Notes: a model not told the origin generated them from the letters alone. DNA of 64,000 nt from Tigriopus japonicus (GCA_010645155.1 CM021317.1:13679956-13743955); one strand, 5' to 3'. Numbered from the stretch's first letter, positions 1 through 10,192 are shown. A program made the numbers and translations.

Positions 1-2
1 GT

Positions 3-149
3 GGATACTCTCACGGAGGTTCAAGCTTCTCAAAAGGAGGGTCAGCATACAATGGAGGTGGGGGAAGAAATTTCCACACAAGCTCCTATTCAAATGGTGG
101 CTTTAATGGCTATGGAAATGGTGATGGTAGCCGTTATAATAAATATTGA
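3..149 (+). CDS. Secreted glycine-rich protein, 3' end only (5' part lies before the window)
   Basis: The open frame from base 3 encodes 48 residues rich in Gly, Ser, Tyr and Asn, with short motifs such as GYSHGGSSFSKGG and HTSSYSNGG, and ends ..SRYNKY then TGA at 147-149. It matches the style and C-terminus of the complete gene at 5249-5877, which has HTSSYGYNRY at its end. Both are followed by an AATAAA that runs into almost the same 3' sequence (..ATTGTGCTTGG). I infer a tandem paralogue whose signal-peptide exon lies upstream of the window. Such proteins in arthropods are usually secreted as antimicrobial, cuticular or adhesive products; which applies here cannot be seen. Confidence 0.8.
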   Translation, partial: GYSHGGSSFSKGGSAYNGGGGRNFHTSSYSNGGFNGYGNGDGSRYNKY

Positions 150-202
150 TTGCCATCTTTGATATAAAACAATAGATTGTTTTGAATTGCAAACACTTTA
201 AT

Positions 203-208
203 AATAAA
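203..208 (+). terminator. Poly(A) signal of the first glycine-rich gene
   Basis: AATAAA lies 54 bases after the stop codon and is followed by ATTGTGCTTGG, which is also found after the AATAAA at 5977-5982. Confidence 0.7.
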
Positions 209-213
209 AAATT

Positions 214-1730
214 GTGCTTGGTAATAATTTTTGTTATCTATTTGTCTTGTTAACAGATTTTCAACTGATACACACAACACTAAAGGTTGCTCAAATGAGA
301 GTTTTCAATCATACTGCTATTGGCAAGCACACACCTCATGTTTGCAAAAATCCGCTCGTCAGCTGCCCTCGTTCGAGGCTTGTCAACAAATCCCAAATGC
401 TGTTCCCTCCTGTGTGCGAGTGTTGTCGCTTAGTGCTAAAATTGCTCGTATTGATCAAAAACAAGTAACTAATGTCAATAACAGAGCAGTGGTCCTTAAA
501 ATTTAATGTTTGAGAAATAGTCATGATAAACAAGTTCCAGATTATGTTAATGATGTGGTTCCTAAAAACTATCTAAGAAACTTCCAGATCAAAAGTCACA
601 AGTATGTAGGTACGTGTGTAATGTTTGAATATGGTGGGAAGGGGGGTTTTCTTTGGTGTTTTTTAGTTAGTTTGCATCCTTCATGGTGCTGATATTACTT
701 GAATCTAAAACTAAAATGCTAAATTTCCAATGTTGGGATTTATATTTTCAGACAAAATATTGCACAAATTTGCAATTATTCTCATTAACTTGTCCTTTTT
801 ATTTAAGTTGCATCAAGAAAGAATCATTGCTCAATTATTAGCCTCTCATATGTAAAAAACAAGTTGGAAACCAACAAAAATGAAGCAACAGTTCGTGCAA
901 AGGTCATCCTTACATATTGCCTAAAAACATTAAAATCAGTTATGGCTACAAAGGATATATGTTGATTCGCTATCATGAATAACAATGCTAACTCTCTTAT
1001 TTCATAGTCTCAAGATGGGTGTACCAATTTGTACAGAAAAAGACTATTGAAGTCTACAAATTGTTGCGACGAGACAGGCATGGGACATGGACAAGCAAGC
1101 AATTAGTCATTCTATTCTATTATTTGTCTACTTTCTTTTAAATTTAAATTTTGTGTCGTGTGTCAAAGTATCGACACCAGGTTTCCGGTGGCGACATTTT
1201 GAGGTTTCGTGAGATTTTTCAAAAGTTCCGCAAATCACGCCAAATTGCATTGTAAGGCTCACAAAGCAAAGATCTCTAGGTCTGTCCAAACTGATCTCTC
1301 AATGAATGTCTTGAAGTAAAAATTTCAATTGACCTTGTTATGGAGAGTACATAGATCATTATTGACCTGGAAAATTAAAGGATATTTCTCCTTTCATATT
1401 TCAGCAACGCTTCAATCAAACTATCAAAGCTCAATTTGATATTTTTTTCAATAAAATTTAAAGATTTACCTAAAATGACAAAATTGTAGATAACATTGTC
1501 CATAAGGATATTTAACAATAAAATGAAAATAAGTGTGAAAATATTTATATTCAATCGTGTTTTTAGGGGATTTCAATAAAAAATGCTTTTGCATTAAGCA
1601 AAAGAATAAACTTTTGATACTCAACATCACCATGGGTCTCCAAAGCATTTGTCATTTCTTAAATGGCTTCTCCAGCTCAAAAACACTAAGAAACCATTTC
1701 AAGCCCATTTGTTTCCACAATGTCATAAGC
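214..1730. other. Intergenic, no gene recognised
   Basis: A+T-rich sequence without a convincing gene. Open frames here are under 95 codons and have no recognisable domain, signal peptide or splice context. Confidence 0.6.
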
Positions 1731-2050
1731 AGGGCCCGGAAAAGTTGCTTAAAGTTGGCAAAGTATTTGAAACACATTTTCTTCAAAAGAAACCAAATAT
1801 TTGGAAAAAGAGCCATATATTCATAAATATTTATTGCAAAGCCGTTATTTGGCTATTTTGTGTGGGTATTATGAAATATGTGTATCTATCAAATGTGTGT
1901 TTGGCAATTCAAATCTAATTAGTTGTTGTTGGAGGCACACTTGACACCAACCGGATTTAACAATAGAATTTTCAATATCCACAATAGATGCAACATTTTT
2001 TGCGAATATGATGGGAGTTCTGGTTTGGAATTTTTAAGTTTAGTATAAAT
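1731..2050 (+). mobile_element. Truncated hAT-type MITE (same family as 11048-11688 and 42118-42608)
   Basis: The sequence begins AGGGCCCGGAAAA, the terminus seen in the copy at 42118-42608. It then follows that copy in order: the CACATTTTCTTCAAAAG stretch, a CCAAATATTTGG stretch, the GTTATTTGG block, then GGAGGCACACTTGA and ATTTTCAAT. Similarity fades near 2050, so the far terminus is missing. Confidence 0.65.
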
Positions 2051-2184
2051 GCGTTTGCTGACATTTTGGAATCTTTGGTTTATATTTGATTAACCCTTTA
2101 TGTGATTAACTCATTCTTTTTGTTCAATTTTTTGTGACATTCTTATTCGGTCGAAATAATTATAAAAGTGTTTTTCCTCTAAAC

Positions 2185-2412
2185 CAGTGGTGTGAAAACA
2201 CTGGGGCCACGGGCCAAATGTGGCCCCCGAGCTGATTTCTTGTGGCCCGCGAGAGGATCTGTCATCTTCAATAGACTGTAGCCCGCAGCATGATTTTGGC
2301 ATAGCCCGTGAATTTTATATTAGAAATTTTTTGCCGTTTTGGATGGCGTGGCCTGCGAGCGCCAACGGTCCGGACAATTTGGCCCATTGCTAAATAAGTT
2401 TGCACACCCCTG
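2185..2412. mobile_element. hAT-type MITE, 228 bp, with perfect 8-bp target duplication
   Basis: The element starts CAGTGGTGTG and ends with the inverse of CAGGGGTGTGCAAA. It is flanked on both sides by CTCTAAAC (2177-2184 and 2413-2420). Terminal CAG..CTG and an 8-bp duplication are hallmarks of hAT transposons. The interior is rich in GTGGCCCG / CGGGCCA motifs and encodes nothing. A short non-autonomous element moved in trans is the likely reading. Confidence 0.9.
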
Positions 2413-2667
2413 CTCTAAACAACCAAAATAATAGAAAAACTTGGAAAATACTATGAAAAAATCTACATACTTTTTTTGCTTTTTTTTCTACTTCATTTTC
2501 ATACTATGAAAAATTCTGGACTCATCTTGTAAGAAATTCCAATCGGGAAAGTTATCAGATCCTTACCCTTCCTTTGGGGTTAAGGGCTACGAAAAAGGGT
2601 GGAACTTTTTATGTAATTGATAAAACTTTGGATGATTTTTAAGCCCCAAATTCTAATATGAGTTACT

Positions 2668-2786
2668 GGTGTCGGTGTCGTTATTGGTGTCAGTGTCGAC
2701 AGCGCGGTGTCGATGGGAAACTTCGACACCGGTGTCGGTGTCAGTGTCGGTGTCAACCTTCCGGTGTCGGTGTTGGTGTCGAGGTC
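2668..2786. repeat. GGTGTC hexamer array, imperfect
   Basis: Irregular tandem copies of GGTGTC / AGTGTC with substitutions and short spacers. No gene function is apparent. Confidence 0.8.
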
Positions 2787-4299
2787 AAAATTGCCGGTGT
2801 TACACATCCCTAACTCGAAGCCTTGTTTTGAATTTTTAAGTGCTCTCACGCTGGCCCAGAATCAGTTAGGGCTACTTCAACTTGCCAATTGGTAAAACAG
2901 GGCCATTGCTTGTGCTGATTTGCTCAGTCCATGAGTGTAATCGGACGAATTCAGTTGGGGGTTCTGGGTACAAAATGGCTAGGGATACGTCAGAGTCGAC
3001 ACTAACCCGCCAAAAACTAATTCAAAATTCTCGAGCCCTATTTGTATTCCTCGTTTTAACAATTAATCCAAATATGAACTTTTTCCCTGGTGTAGCAAAC
3101 TTAAACTATGGAATGCTCGAGCCTAGTTCTGATCCATCCCTAGCCAGTTTGGCCCCCAAATCCCAAGCTCTATTAGTCCGACTACACTCATCCATTTAAG
3201 CGCGTATTCAATGAGTTTAAAACCCTGGAAATAATCGCTATTTTACATTTACACCTGGTCAATAACATGCACAGTCTATTAGGTAAAAATGAGTTACAAA
3301 AAATCGTACATTTGTAGAAAAAAGCAGTAAGAATCTTTCATTTCTCATAATGGGAAACATTTTTGTACTTTGATATAACTGTACGGAATCAACTGAACAA
3401 ATATGCATATTTAAATCATTTTTTGGATCACAATGGTTAAAAAAGTTCACTTTAACAACCTTTGTGCATGTCCTATTGGAGATTTGTGGTTGAAATTGTT
3501 TTGGAGCACTAAAATAGTACCAGTATTAGTTAAGTTAGATAACTGTAGATTTAGAAAGAATTTCAGTTTAATATTTTAAATTCTTCATCTACAAGTTGCT
3601 TTAAGTGCTTTAGATATAAAAGTTTGGTTGACAAAGGAGAAGAGGAGAGTTTGATTGAAGCAAAATTTTGCGAAGGTTGTGTCGACCACAACCTCGGCAA
3701 GGTTGGGGATGGTATTCCACAGACACGGAAATATTCCACCACGTTCTTAATCTTATCTGAGGCAATGAAATGAACAAAAAGTTTGTTGGATTTCTCTCCC
3801 CCTAGTAGTCAATTGTTGTATTTGCACTTTGTTTGGTGTCCTGAAAGTGAGTCTTTAATGCAATAAATGAAGACCACGTAAGCAAGAAAATGTCGGTATT
3901 TAAAATTATGAATGTGAGCCTAAATCCATGGTGCAGTCTAATATGTCTTTTTGAATTGGCAAGTCTACTAGTGGCAGCTTATGTCCAAAAAATGATGTTG
4001 GCCAAACATAATAATCCAAATAGCCCACTGTCTACAATCATCAAAACATACCATTAGAATCGGAACGGACTGATAGGAATTGTTGAAAGAAAAATGTTGA
4101 AGAGCTTAAAGTTGACCCTCAATGAAATGGGGGAGAAATAGGAGTAAATCCACCAGTGTTTGTTTCATGAAAATTCGACCCTGTTAATGATGTGTTTGAT
4201 TATGTAAAAATTGTAGCTTTGGGGTACTTCAGGATCCTTTTGATGACTTCAAAACTTTGTCCTCCTTGAAAAAAATGATCTCATGGCCTTTCTAGCCTT
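2787..4299. other. Intergenic, no gene recognised
   Basis: No coding region with recognisable features; only short unsupported open frames. Confidence 0.55.
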
Positions 4300-4520
4300 G
4301 GTGGATGATGTTGCTTGAAGTAAGATGCTAAATACCATTGATGGATTAGGGAACTAAGAATGTTTTTCTCGTGGTAGAAGCAAACTGTGCTTATCAATTG
4401 AAAGCGTAGTGAGCATTGATATACGTCAAGATTCGACCTTGTCAATGTCCCCTTTGAAGGACAATGAAAATAATCTCGAATGAATAGCAAACTTGAAAAG
4501 ATGTGCACCAATATGTTTTG
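4300..4520. repeat. Dispersed repeat, copy 1
   Basis: The stretch with TTTCTCGTGGTAGAAGCAAA, CAATTGAAAGC and GATATACGTCAAG is clearly similar to 12285-12380 (CTCGTGGTAAAAGCAAAATG, CAATTGAAAAAGCC, AATATACGTCTAG). Its right end, around ATGAATAGCAAACTTGAAA, resembles 13826-13850. No coding content was recognised, so this is an unclassified interspersed repeat. Confidence 0.55.
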
Positions 4521-4562
4521 CAAACTTATTGTGCTTGAGGGATAAACTGCCACAGGGTGCTA

Positions 4563-4739
4563 TAGGGCTCGGAAAAAGTTGAAGTTTTGTTGTGGAGCAA
4601 AAATCCCGAACGTATCACAAAGTAGAAGTCAGCTAGCCGATGATTGAAGAGCGTGATCGTCAGCTAACCTAACTCCTCGAAACGTCTGGGATTTTTACTC
4701 CACAACAAAACAACAACTTTATCTGATTCTGAGCCCTAG
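4563..4739. mobile_element. MITE with about 55-bp terminal inverted repeats
   Basis: The left end TAGGGCTCGGAAAAAGTTG continues through GTTTTGTTGTGGAG and AAAAATCCC. The right end is the inverse of this with a few changes, through GGGATTTTTACTCCAC to GAGCCCTA. The centre is about 70 bp and noncoding. The terminus resembles the TAGGGCCCGGAAA hAT family of this window. No matching 8-bp flank survives, and a TA duplication is also possible, so the superfamily is uncertain. Confidence 0.75.
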
Positions 4740-5136
4740 ATCAATCAAAAAAAAAGAATCACATTTAAATCCCACGAGAGGATACGAGACGAAATAAGCA
4801 TTTTGATGCTCACATCTTTCAATTTCTGCACGGCAAACCCAGTAGAATAACAAAAAATATAATCATCTTGGTCATGTGTAGGTATTACAAGAAATGATGA
4901 ACACAGAGTGATATAATATCTCCGTGGTCCAGTCATCAGCGCTCAAAATTTATGTAACAAAGGCAGGTATCCAGGGTGATTAAAGACTCCAGAAGTGCTC
5001 TCATTCAGTGATTATTGGACATTAATGGTAAAAATGCGCACCTTTCAGAAAGCAAAGGCAAATCTCATTAAAAAGTATTTTCTTACATAATAGTGGTAAC
5101 TTTAGACTTTTTTTGACAACCCTGTTTTGGTGTCAT

Positions 5137-5203
5137 CTTGAAAAGCCCATACTTTTCAAAGACATGCCAAACCATCTGTGGAAATCAAGTAATGTATATA
5201 AAA
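5137..5203 (+). promoter_or_regulatory. Promoter of glycine-rich gene 2: conserved block plus TATA box
   Basis: TATATAAAA lies at 5195-5203, about 46 bases before the ATG. Upstream are TTGAAAAGCCCATACTTTT, AGACATGCCA and ACCATCTGTGGAAA. The same series (CTGAAAAGGCCAAACTTTT, AGACGTGCCA, ACCATCTGTGAGAAA, TATAAAAG) precedes the glycine-rich gene on the minus strand at 24539-24607. Conservation outside the coding region between diverged paralogues points to shared regulatory sites; the factors that bind are unknown. Confidence 0.75.
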
Positions 5204-5248
5204 GCAGAGAATGCTAGAATACAATCAGCTTCTCCTTGAACGCCAAAC

Positions 5249-5877
5249 ATGAAGTTTTCGGTTGTGTGTTTGATCGTGATTTTTTCAAGTAAGTCAGGTT
5301 GCATCGTTGAAGATGCAACATTCCGACCTGAAGAAATGTGTAGAGCGTAGAGCGTGTAAAATTATCCTGAACTTTGTACAACTTGTTAAAAAAAAATCTT
5401 GGTCTATTTGTGTTTTCCACCTTACTTTAAATAAGTAAATAATAAAATAACTTTAAAAAATAAATGATAAATAAATCACCTACATTTATACCCATTTTTC
5501 CTACAGCTTTGGGATGTTCCAACAACTTGGCAAACTCCCAAGGGGATCTATTGGATAGAGGCGGTTTCAGACGAGGTGGGGGTGGAAGAAGTTATTCCAA
5601 AGGAGGAGGTGGAGGAGGCTTTTCTCACAATGGAGGCTACTCAAATGGTGGAAGAAGTTTCGCTCATGGTGGTGGATATTCCAATGGCGGAGGAGGTTTT
5701 TCAAAAGGTGGTGGATATTCCAATGGCGGAGGAGGTTTTTCAAAAGGTGGTGGATATTCCAACGGCGGAGGAGGCTTTTCAAACGGTGGTGGATATTCAG
5801 GTGGTGGAGGAAGCTTTTCTCATGGTGGCGGAGGGAAAGGTTTTCATACTTCCTCTTATGGCTACAATAGATATTAA
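5249..5877 (+). CDS. Secreted glycine-rich repeat protein (two exons: 5249-5288, 5507-5877)
   Basis: Exon 1 is 40 nt and encodes a signal peptide beginning MKFSVVCLIVIFS. It ends in a GTAAGT donor in phase 1. The acceptor CTACAG at 5501-5506 opens exon 2, giving ..STLGCSNNLANSQGDLLDRGG and then Gly/Ser/Tyr/Phe repeats. The predicted product is 136 residues. A 13-residue (39-bp) unit with GGGGFSKGGGYSN repeats about three times near 5670-5790, and the end is HTSSYGYNRY. The ATG is the first after the TATA box, and the same exon pattern occurs in the gene at 20884-24494, which supports start and splice sites. The role is probably extracellular: antimicrobial, cuticle or adhesive. The sequence does not decide. 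Confidence 0.85.
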
Positions 5878-5976
5878 TTGTTCCGCTTGAATTAGTTATT
5901 TCGAAATGGATGTGAAAATGATAGCCGGAGTTGTTTCTGTAAATGTGAGCAACAAATTCTTTCGTTTTCAATTGTG

Positions 5977-5982
5977 AATAAA
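5977..5982 (+). terminator. Poly(A) signal of glycine-rich gene 2
   Basis: AATAAA lies 100 bases after the stop. The following ATTGTGCTTGG matches the 3' flank of the partial paralogue at the window start. Confidence 0.7.
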
Positions 5983-6097
5983 ATTGTGCTTGGCAAGAGC
6001 GAGTTAATTAATATACTGGTACAAAATGATTTGAGGTTTCTCGAATGAATACCTAAAAATAGTTCCCATACACTGACTCAATAAAGCAATGGGTTTA

Positions 6098-6337
6098 GGG
6101 AGGAGACGTGGCGTCGTGGTTAGCGCAGTTTCCTATAGTGAGAGAGGTCCCAGGTTCGATTCTCCTCCCCGACATTTCTCGAGGAAACTTTTAGGCGCTA
6201 ATTCACACCCACAGACGGAGAGCCATTCTGATACCGGACATGAGATTACCTATCAGAACTACTTTAGACAATGTGATGGCTGGCTTCGCTGGCCGGGCGA
6301 GGCTCAACCTTCCGACCACCAATACTCCAAAAAAAAA
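6098..6337 (+). mobile_element. tRNA-derived SINE, copy A
   Basis: The head has an A box (TGGCGTCGTGG, 6109-6119) and a B box (GGTTCGATTC, 6153-6162), the internal RNA polymerase III promoter of tRNA-derived SINEs. A body of about 160 bp follows (CACACCCACAGA, CATTCTGATACCGGA, GGCCGGGCGAGGC), and the element ends in an A run near 6329-6337. A second copy lies at 31026-31252. It does not fold as a clean tRNA and has the shared body, so it is a SINE and not a tRNA gene. Confidence 0.85.
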
Positions 6338-6552
6338 TGGACTGATCAGTTGACGAAATCAAAAAATCTCTCAAAATGCAACTTTGTGCACCAGAAAAGA
6401 ATGTTTTCCTTCAGGTGTCATACGAGCTAAATCCTGAGATCTTACTTCAACCAAAAGCAAAAGAGTTGAATCTTGATGTCACACTTGCTTTTGAACTATC
6501 CTTAAGGTCCAATGAATATATGAATAAACCAATCCCAGACTGACCGGACAGT
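6338..6552. other. Intergenic, nothing recognised
   Basis: Short spacer between the SINE and a minisatellite. Confidence 0.5.
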
Positions 6553-6676
6553 AGAGCCCCTCTCGTGGGACAAAAGAGCCCCTCTCAGTGGACAGAAGAT
6601 CCCCTCTAGTGGAGGAGTCCCTCTTGTGAGACGGAAAAGCCCCTCTCGTGGGATGGAAGAGCCCCTCTCGTGGGAA
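6553..6676. repeat. Minisatellite, about 20-25-bp unit
   Basis: About five imperfect copies of a unit like AGAGCCCCTCTCGTGGGAC. A related stretch occurs again near 6976-7000 (CTTGTGGGACGGAGGAGACC). Confidence 0.75.
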
Positions 6677-6927
6677 AACAGAAAAATTATGTACAATTCA
6701 ATATTATGAAACTTCATATTTGAAATAGTGCCCTGAAAATTTCGGACACCCTGATACATCCCAGGCCAATAAACGGCCTGTGCGTTCTTTTAGGCAAATG
6801 CATAAATAGCTGTGTTAAATTAATAGTCAAACAAGTCCAATAAATGTATTATGAAGGATAGAAGCTCGTTATCGAGGGGGAGTGCGGATACCATCCATAG
6901 ACAATTCTTGCCCCTCCCTTAGCTCAT

Positions 6928-6965
6928 CCAAGGAGGACGGTAGTACGTAATACCGTCCTCCTTGG
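6928..6965. repeat. Perfect 15-bp inverted repeat with 8-base loop
   Basis: CCAAGGAGGACGGTA (6928-6942) is exactly complementary to TACCGTCCTCCTTGG (6951-6965), with loop GTACGTAA. The direct repeat GCTCATC sits at both ends, overlapping the arm tips. It could be a very small palindromic insertion or a hairpin-forming remnant. Confidence 0.8.
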
Positions 6966-7488
6966 CTCATCACATCACTTCTTGTGGGACGGAGGAGACC
7001 CTCTGATTATGACATGGACAGAGTTCTGTTCAGCTTTGCGTTAAGGTTGGGAGGATGCTCACAGTTAGGGGATTTGTAACGCTGAATTCATGGCCAAACT
7101 ATGGAGACAATGTTAGCGAGCCAGAATAGGATTGCCCTTTTGATTATTCTTGATGAGAGATAGGCCGTCATTTAGTTTCCGCACAAAAAACTGCTTGACT
7201 CATGTTGCAGACGTCTCGTGGATACTGCCACAAAAGTCTTTTAAGAACACCAATCCTTTTTCTTAATTCAGCCTCTAAGCTCTTCAAGTGAGTGAGACCC
7301 CCATGTCAGGCTCTTTCAGATAGTGAACCTCAAGAGGGACTCATGTGAGGACTCAACAACCATGCCGCTTCCCACTCTGTTGGGCTGTTTGCTTGCTCTA
7401 CCCAACTTCATAAATTTGTCCTAGTCTGGTTCAGAATCAACTTTGTTGTTTGTTTATATTTGACGAGCTCATTTACGGATTGTTCAAA

Positions 7489-7567
7489 TTATGTTACCAA
7501 AAATCTTTTTACACTTTTTGTCCGTCCCTGCTGATGTGTTTCGAGTTGGATTTTTGGTAGAGTTGGG
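7489..7567. repeat. Left arm of an inverted repeat pair with 9283-9363
   Basis: The reverse complement of this stretch (..CTACCAAAAATCCAACTCG.. then AACACATCAG then AGGGACGG.. then GATTTTTGGTAACATAA) matches 9283-9363 at nearly every base. The shared block spans the junction of two different repeat types. Confidence 0.8.
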
Positions 7568-7589
7568 CCTTTGAGGGCCTTTGAGGGAG

Positions 7590-8100
7590 CTAATACAAAT
7601 ATTGTTGTGCTATAGTTAGCAATTGCCTTTGGGCACCCATTGCTACAAGTCGGCGCACAAAAGCAAGAACAGGAGTGGAGAAATGGATGATCCTTGTGGG
7701 CTACCCTAAAATACCTTCTTGATTTTTGACATTTTACCCCTCATACTCCCCTACCTGGCTCCTGCTACTTAGTAGGTTAGCTGGTCCAATTTGTACCAAA
7801 GTTTCCAGCCGTGTTAACATTGAGTCTTCTTAACAGGAGATTCGAGTCAAGAGTGTCAAACGCAGAGCTGAAATCAAAAAAGGACCCCATTTTGGAGCCC
7901 AAGGCACTTTGCTACCTTCCAGTTGTGTTCCACGGACGGAATGATTTTCTTGGATTTTAAGTACGACGAGAACTGACATTTGACCACATTTTCCATCACG
8001 TTACTGAAGGAGGGAACAATGGTTATGGGTTGATAGTTTCCACGTGGTGTCTCACCTTCTTCTGGTGTATTTGTGTGGCACTTGAAATCTTCCAGCAGTC
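7590..8100 (-). pseudogene. Non-LTR retrotransposon reverse transcriptase relic
   Basis: Read on the minus strand, decayed frames contain core non-LTR RT motifs in the correct order: GNYQPITIVPSFSNVMENVV near 7990-8045 (family NYRPIS..S.V.E), FDFSSAFDTLDSNLLLRRL near 7825-7880 (family LDFSKAFDTV), and GSPQGSSISPLLFLLL near 7640-7695 (family GVPQGS..SPLLF). Frameshifts and stops separate them and the FADD box is not found, so the copy is dead. It may belong to the same broad group (Jockey/CR1-like) as the fragment at 56791-57050. Confidence 0.75.
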
Positions 8101-8319
8101 AAGGACGATGCCCTCACTTATTATGGTGTTTATTAATTGTCAAAATCCTCGTCGAACAAAAAGGTAGCTTATTATATTAACATATTACTACTCAACGTTT
8201 CGTGAAAATAAACTACCGTTGAGTAGAGTCAGCTGACGCTAATTCTATCGATATCCTCAAACGAACCCTCAAACATTAGCTGAGTTTATATTATGGACGG
8301 CAGTCGGAGTCACTAGCAT

Positions 8320-9027
8320 TAGAGTTCTAGGGAGAGAAATGACACTCCCAGCCAGCCACTTGCCTTCAGTTTTGATCCCCTTTCACTAGCCTGAAGTTGG
8401 GCAGGATCACCGAAATGTGTTCTAAAAAGAAGAGTGGCCTGACAGCCCAGGCAGAAATTGATTGATTTTTGAATCAAATTTGTAGATGACGTGGGTTGAA
8501 AAAATAAGTCATTTGGCAACTAATTGAAGCCTCATACTCCTCCAAACACTCAAATCAGATTGGATCTTGAATTAAATTACTTGGAATTGAAATAGAAGGT
8601 CTCCAAAAAACGGGGAACACCGAGGTTGAGTTCGGCCACTTTTAGCAATTGCGTGTTATTTTATCAGCATCAAGAGAATGAACCCTCAGTCAGGTTGACC
8701 AAATCTGAAAACAAAGAAAGTTATGTAGAAATTGTGAAGCGTAAATGATGAAATTAAGTAATCTTTGGTGCTTTTTCTTGTATCTGTTTATCTCTTGAAC
8801 ATCAAAAACTTTGTAGCTGATCCACTCTGTGAGTGAATACCTCCATAAAATTTGTGGAAAAGTTTTTGTTTCTCAAGATTTTGGTAACCCTGATTTTCAA
8901 TTGTATATGCCTCAATCTCCTCGGTATTTTGAATTTGCCGCCATGCCATGTGAGTGAGTTGTCAGCTGAAGGGAATCATAACAAAAACCCTTGATTTGGG
9001 AGTGACATTTCTCTTCCTAGAACTCTA
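8320..9027. mobile_element. hAT-type non-autonomous element, 708 bp, perfect 8-bp target duplication
   Basis: The terminal inverted repeats run about 40 bp: TAGAGTTCTAGGGAGAGAAA at the left and the inverse of TAGAGTTCTAGGAAGAGAAA at the right, continuing as TGACACTCCC / TGTCACTCCC. ACTAGCAT flanks both sides (8312-8319 and 9028-9035). The interior is noncoding: no transposase frame is seen, only short unsupported ORFs. Classification as hAT rests on the 8-bp duplication and TA..-type terminus. Confidence 0.88.
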
Positions 9028-9135
9028 ACTAGCATGCTACATAGACGCCGACACGACAGCTGACTCAGGCCAGCCAAGCCATCCCTCTACTTGCGCTCAC
9101 TGTCTTGACTATCAGGGTTGTTGGAGGGGTCGTCG

Positions 9136-9266
9136 CGATACAAACGTATGTACAACCGAGTTGAACTGATGTCCCGATACAAACGTATGTACAACCGAGT
9201 TGAACTGATGTCCCGATACAAACGTATGTACAACCGAGTTGAACTGATGTCCCGATACAAACGTAT
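9136..9266. repeat. 39-bp minisatellite, 3.4 copies
   Basis: Three exact 39-bp copies (9136-9174, 9175-9213, 9214-9252) and a partial fourth, each starting CGATACAAACGTATG. The unit length is divisible by three, so both strands are open and give a 13-residue repeat (RYKRMYNRVELMS on plus). This is a consequence of the period and not evidence of a gene. Confidence 0.9.
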
Positions 9267-9322
9267 CCCTAAAAACCAAAATGGCAAAGCTCTACCAAAA
9301 ATCCAACTCGAAACACATCAGT
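9267..9322. mobile_element. Right-end fragment of the hAT family seen at 31719-32030
   Basis: CCTAAAAACCAAAATGGCAA, then CTCGAAACACATCAGTA, match the last 50 bp or so of the intact element at 31719-32030. Its left part has been lost; the minisatellite abuts it. Confidence 0.65.
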
Positions 9323-9799
9323 AGGGACGGGCAAAAAAGTGTAAAAAGATTTTTGGTAACATAAACACATTTATTTGCCTTTTTACACTTTTCGCCTTTA
9401 TTTGCACGATTTTTTTACGAATTCGGCCTAAAATGAACAAAATGTTGAGAGTTAGCTATTTCTGCTTTGAAAATGATTACTTTTCGAAGTTTTTTTTTTC
9501 AAATTTGAAAACTAAATCTGATTTTGGCTCCCAGCGTAGGCTAGCATAGTATTGATTACTACGACTTCAATATCTAAAATTTGCTCTTCAAGATTGAAAA
9601 ATAAAAAGCAGATGACAAAATGTATCTAAAGCTTTTTGTTTCAGAAATATCAGTTTTCTGCGAATTTTTAATTTTATTTCCACTTTTTTGGTTATTTTTT
9701 GCGCTTTTGACCTTTTTTGCATTTTATTTTACGATTTTGGGTAGATTTTTGTGCAAGTTTTGGTAACAAAAAGATTGTTTTGATTTGGACTTTTTGCCC
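9323..9799. repeat. A+T-rich dispersed repeat, possible transposon remnant
   Basis: The stretch begins GGGACGGGCAAAAAAGTG and ends GGACTTTTTGCCCTG, a weak inverted pair (GGGC-AAAAA / TTTTTGCCC). The first 40 bases recur inverted at 7489-7530. No coding content. Confidence 0.45.
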
Positions 9800-9883
9800 T
9801 GATGAGTTGGAAGCTTACTGATCTTTATTTAGAGAGCGATATAGCTAAGTCCGTAGATAGAGAGAGAAGAGAAGAACTCTACA
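9800..9883. repeat. 84-bp direct duplication, copy 1 (copy 2 at 10519-10602)
   Basis: TGATGAGTTGGAAGCTTACT through GAAGAACTCTACA is identical, as read by eye, to 10519-10602. The copies are 719 bp apart, which suggests a recent duplication or conversion event. Confidence 0.9.
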
Positions 9884-10060
9884 CCTCCCCCCAAGATTAT
9901 TGCTCATGCAAACGTGCAATAACTTGAAAGATATTTGAAAATACAAAGCATTAGACATTTTTGCCTTTATGGCCTTATTGCATTTAAAAGACATTGTCCA
10001 AATTCTGAATTTTGAAGGATTGATTGATCAAAATTTTCATTCTTGCCTCTTGATTAACTT

Positions 10061-10192
10061 TTGAAATCTTCGAGAGATTCACTTTCTTCTCAGGTTATAC
10101 TTCGAACCTTTTGAAATTTTCGAGAGATTCACTTTCTTCTCAGGTTATACTTCGAACCTTTTGAAATTTTCGAGAGATTCACTTTCTTCTCA
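10061..10192. repeat. 50-bp tandem repeat, about 2.6 copies
   Basis: The unit ACTTTCTTCTCAGGTTATAC...CGAGAGATTC repeats with period 50 and almost no change. It runs directly into the 19-bp array that follows. Confidence 0.85.

Noticed and set aside
5567..5971. 134-codon minus-strand ORF rich in His and Leu opposite the glycine-rich gene
   Set aside because: Shadow of the GGN-rich plus strand; no independent support.
6109..6162. tRNA gene call from A and B boxes
   Set aside because: The head continues into a shared 160-bp body with an A tail, and a second copy exists, so it is a SINE.
9136..9266. CRISPR-like regular repeats
   Set aside because: The units are directly tandem with no unique spacers, and this is a eukaryotic genome.
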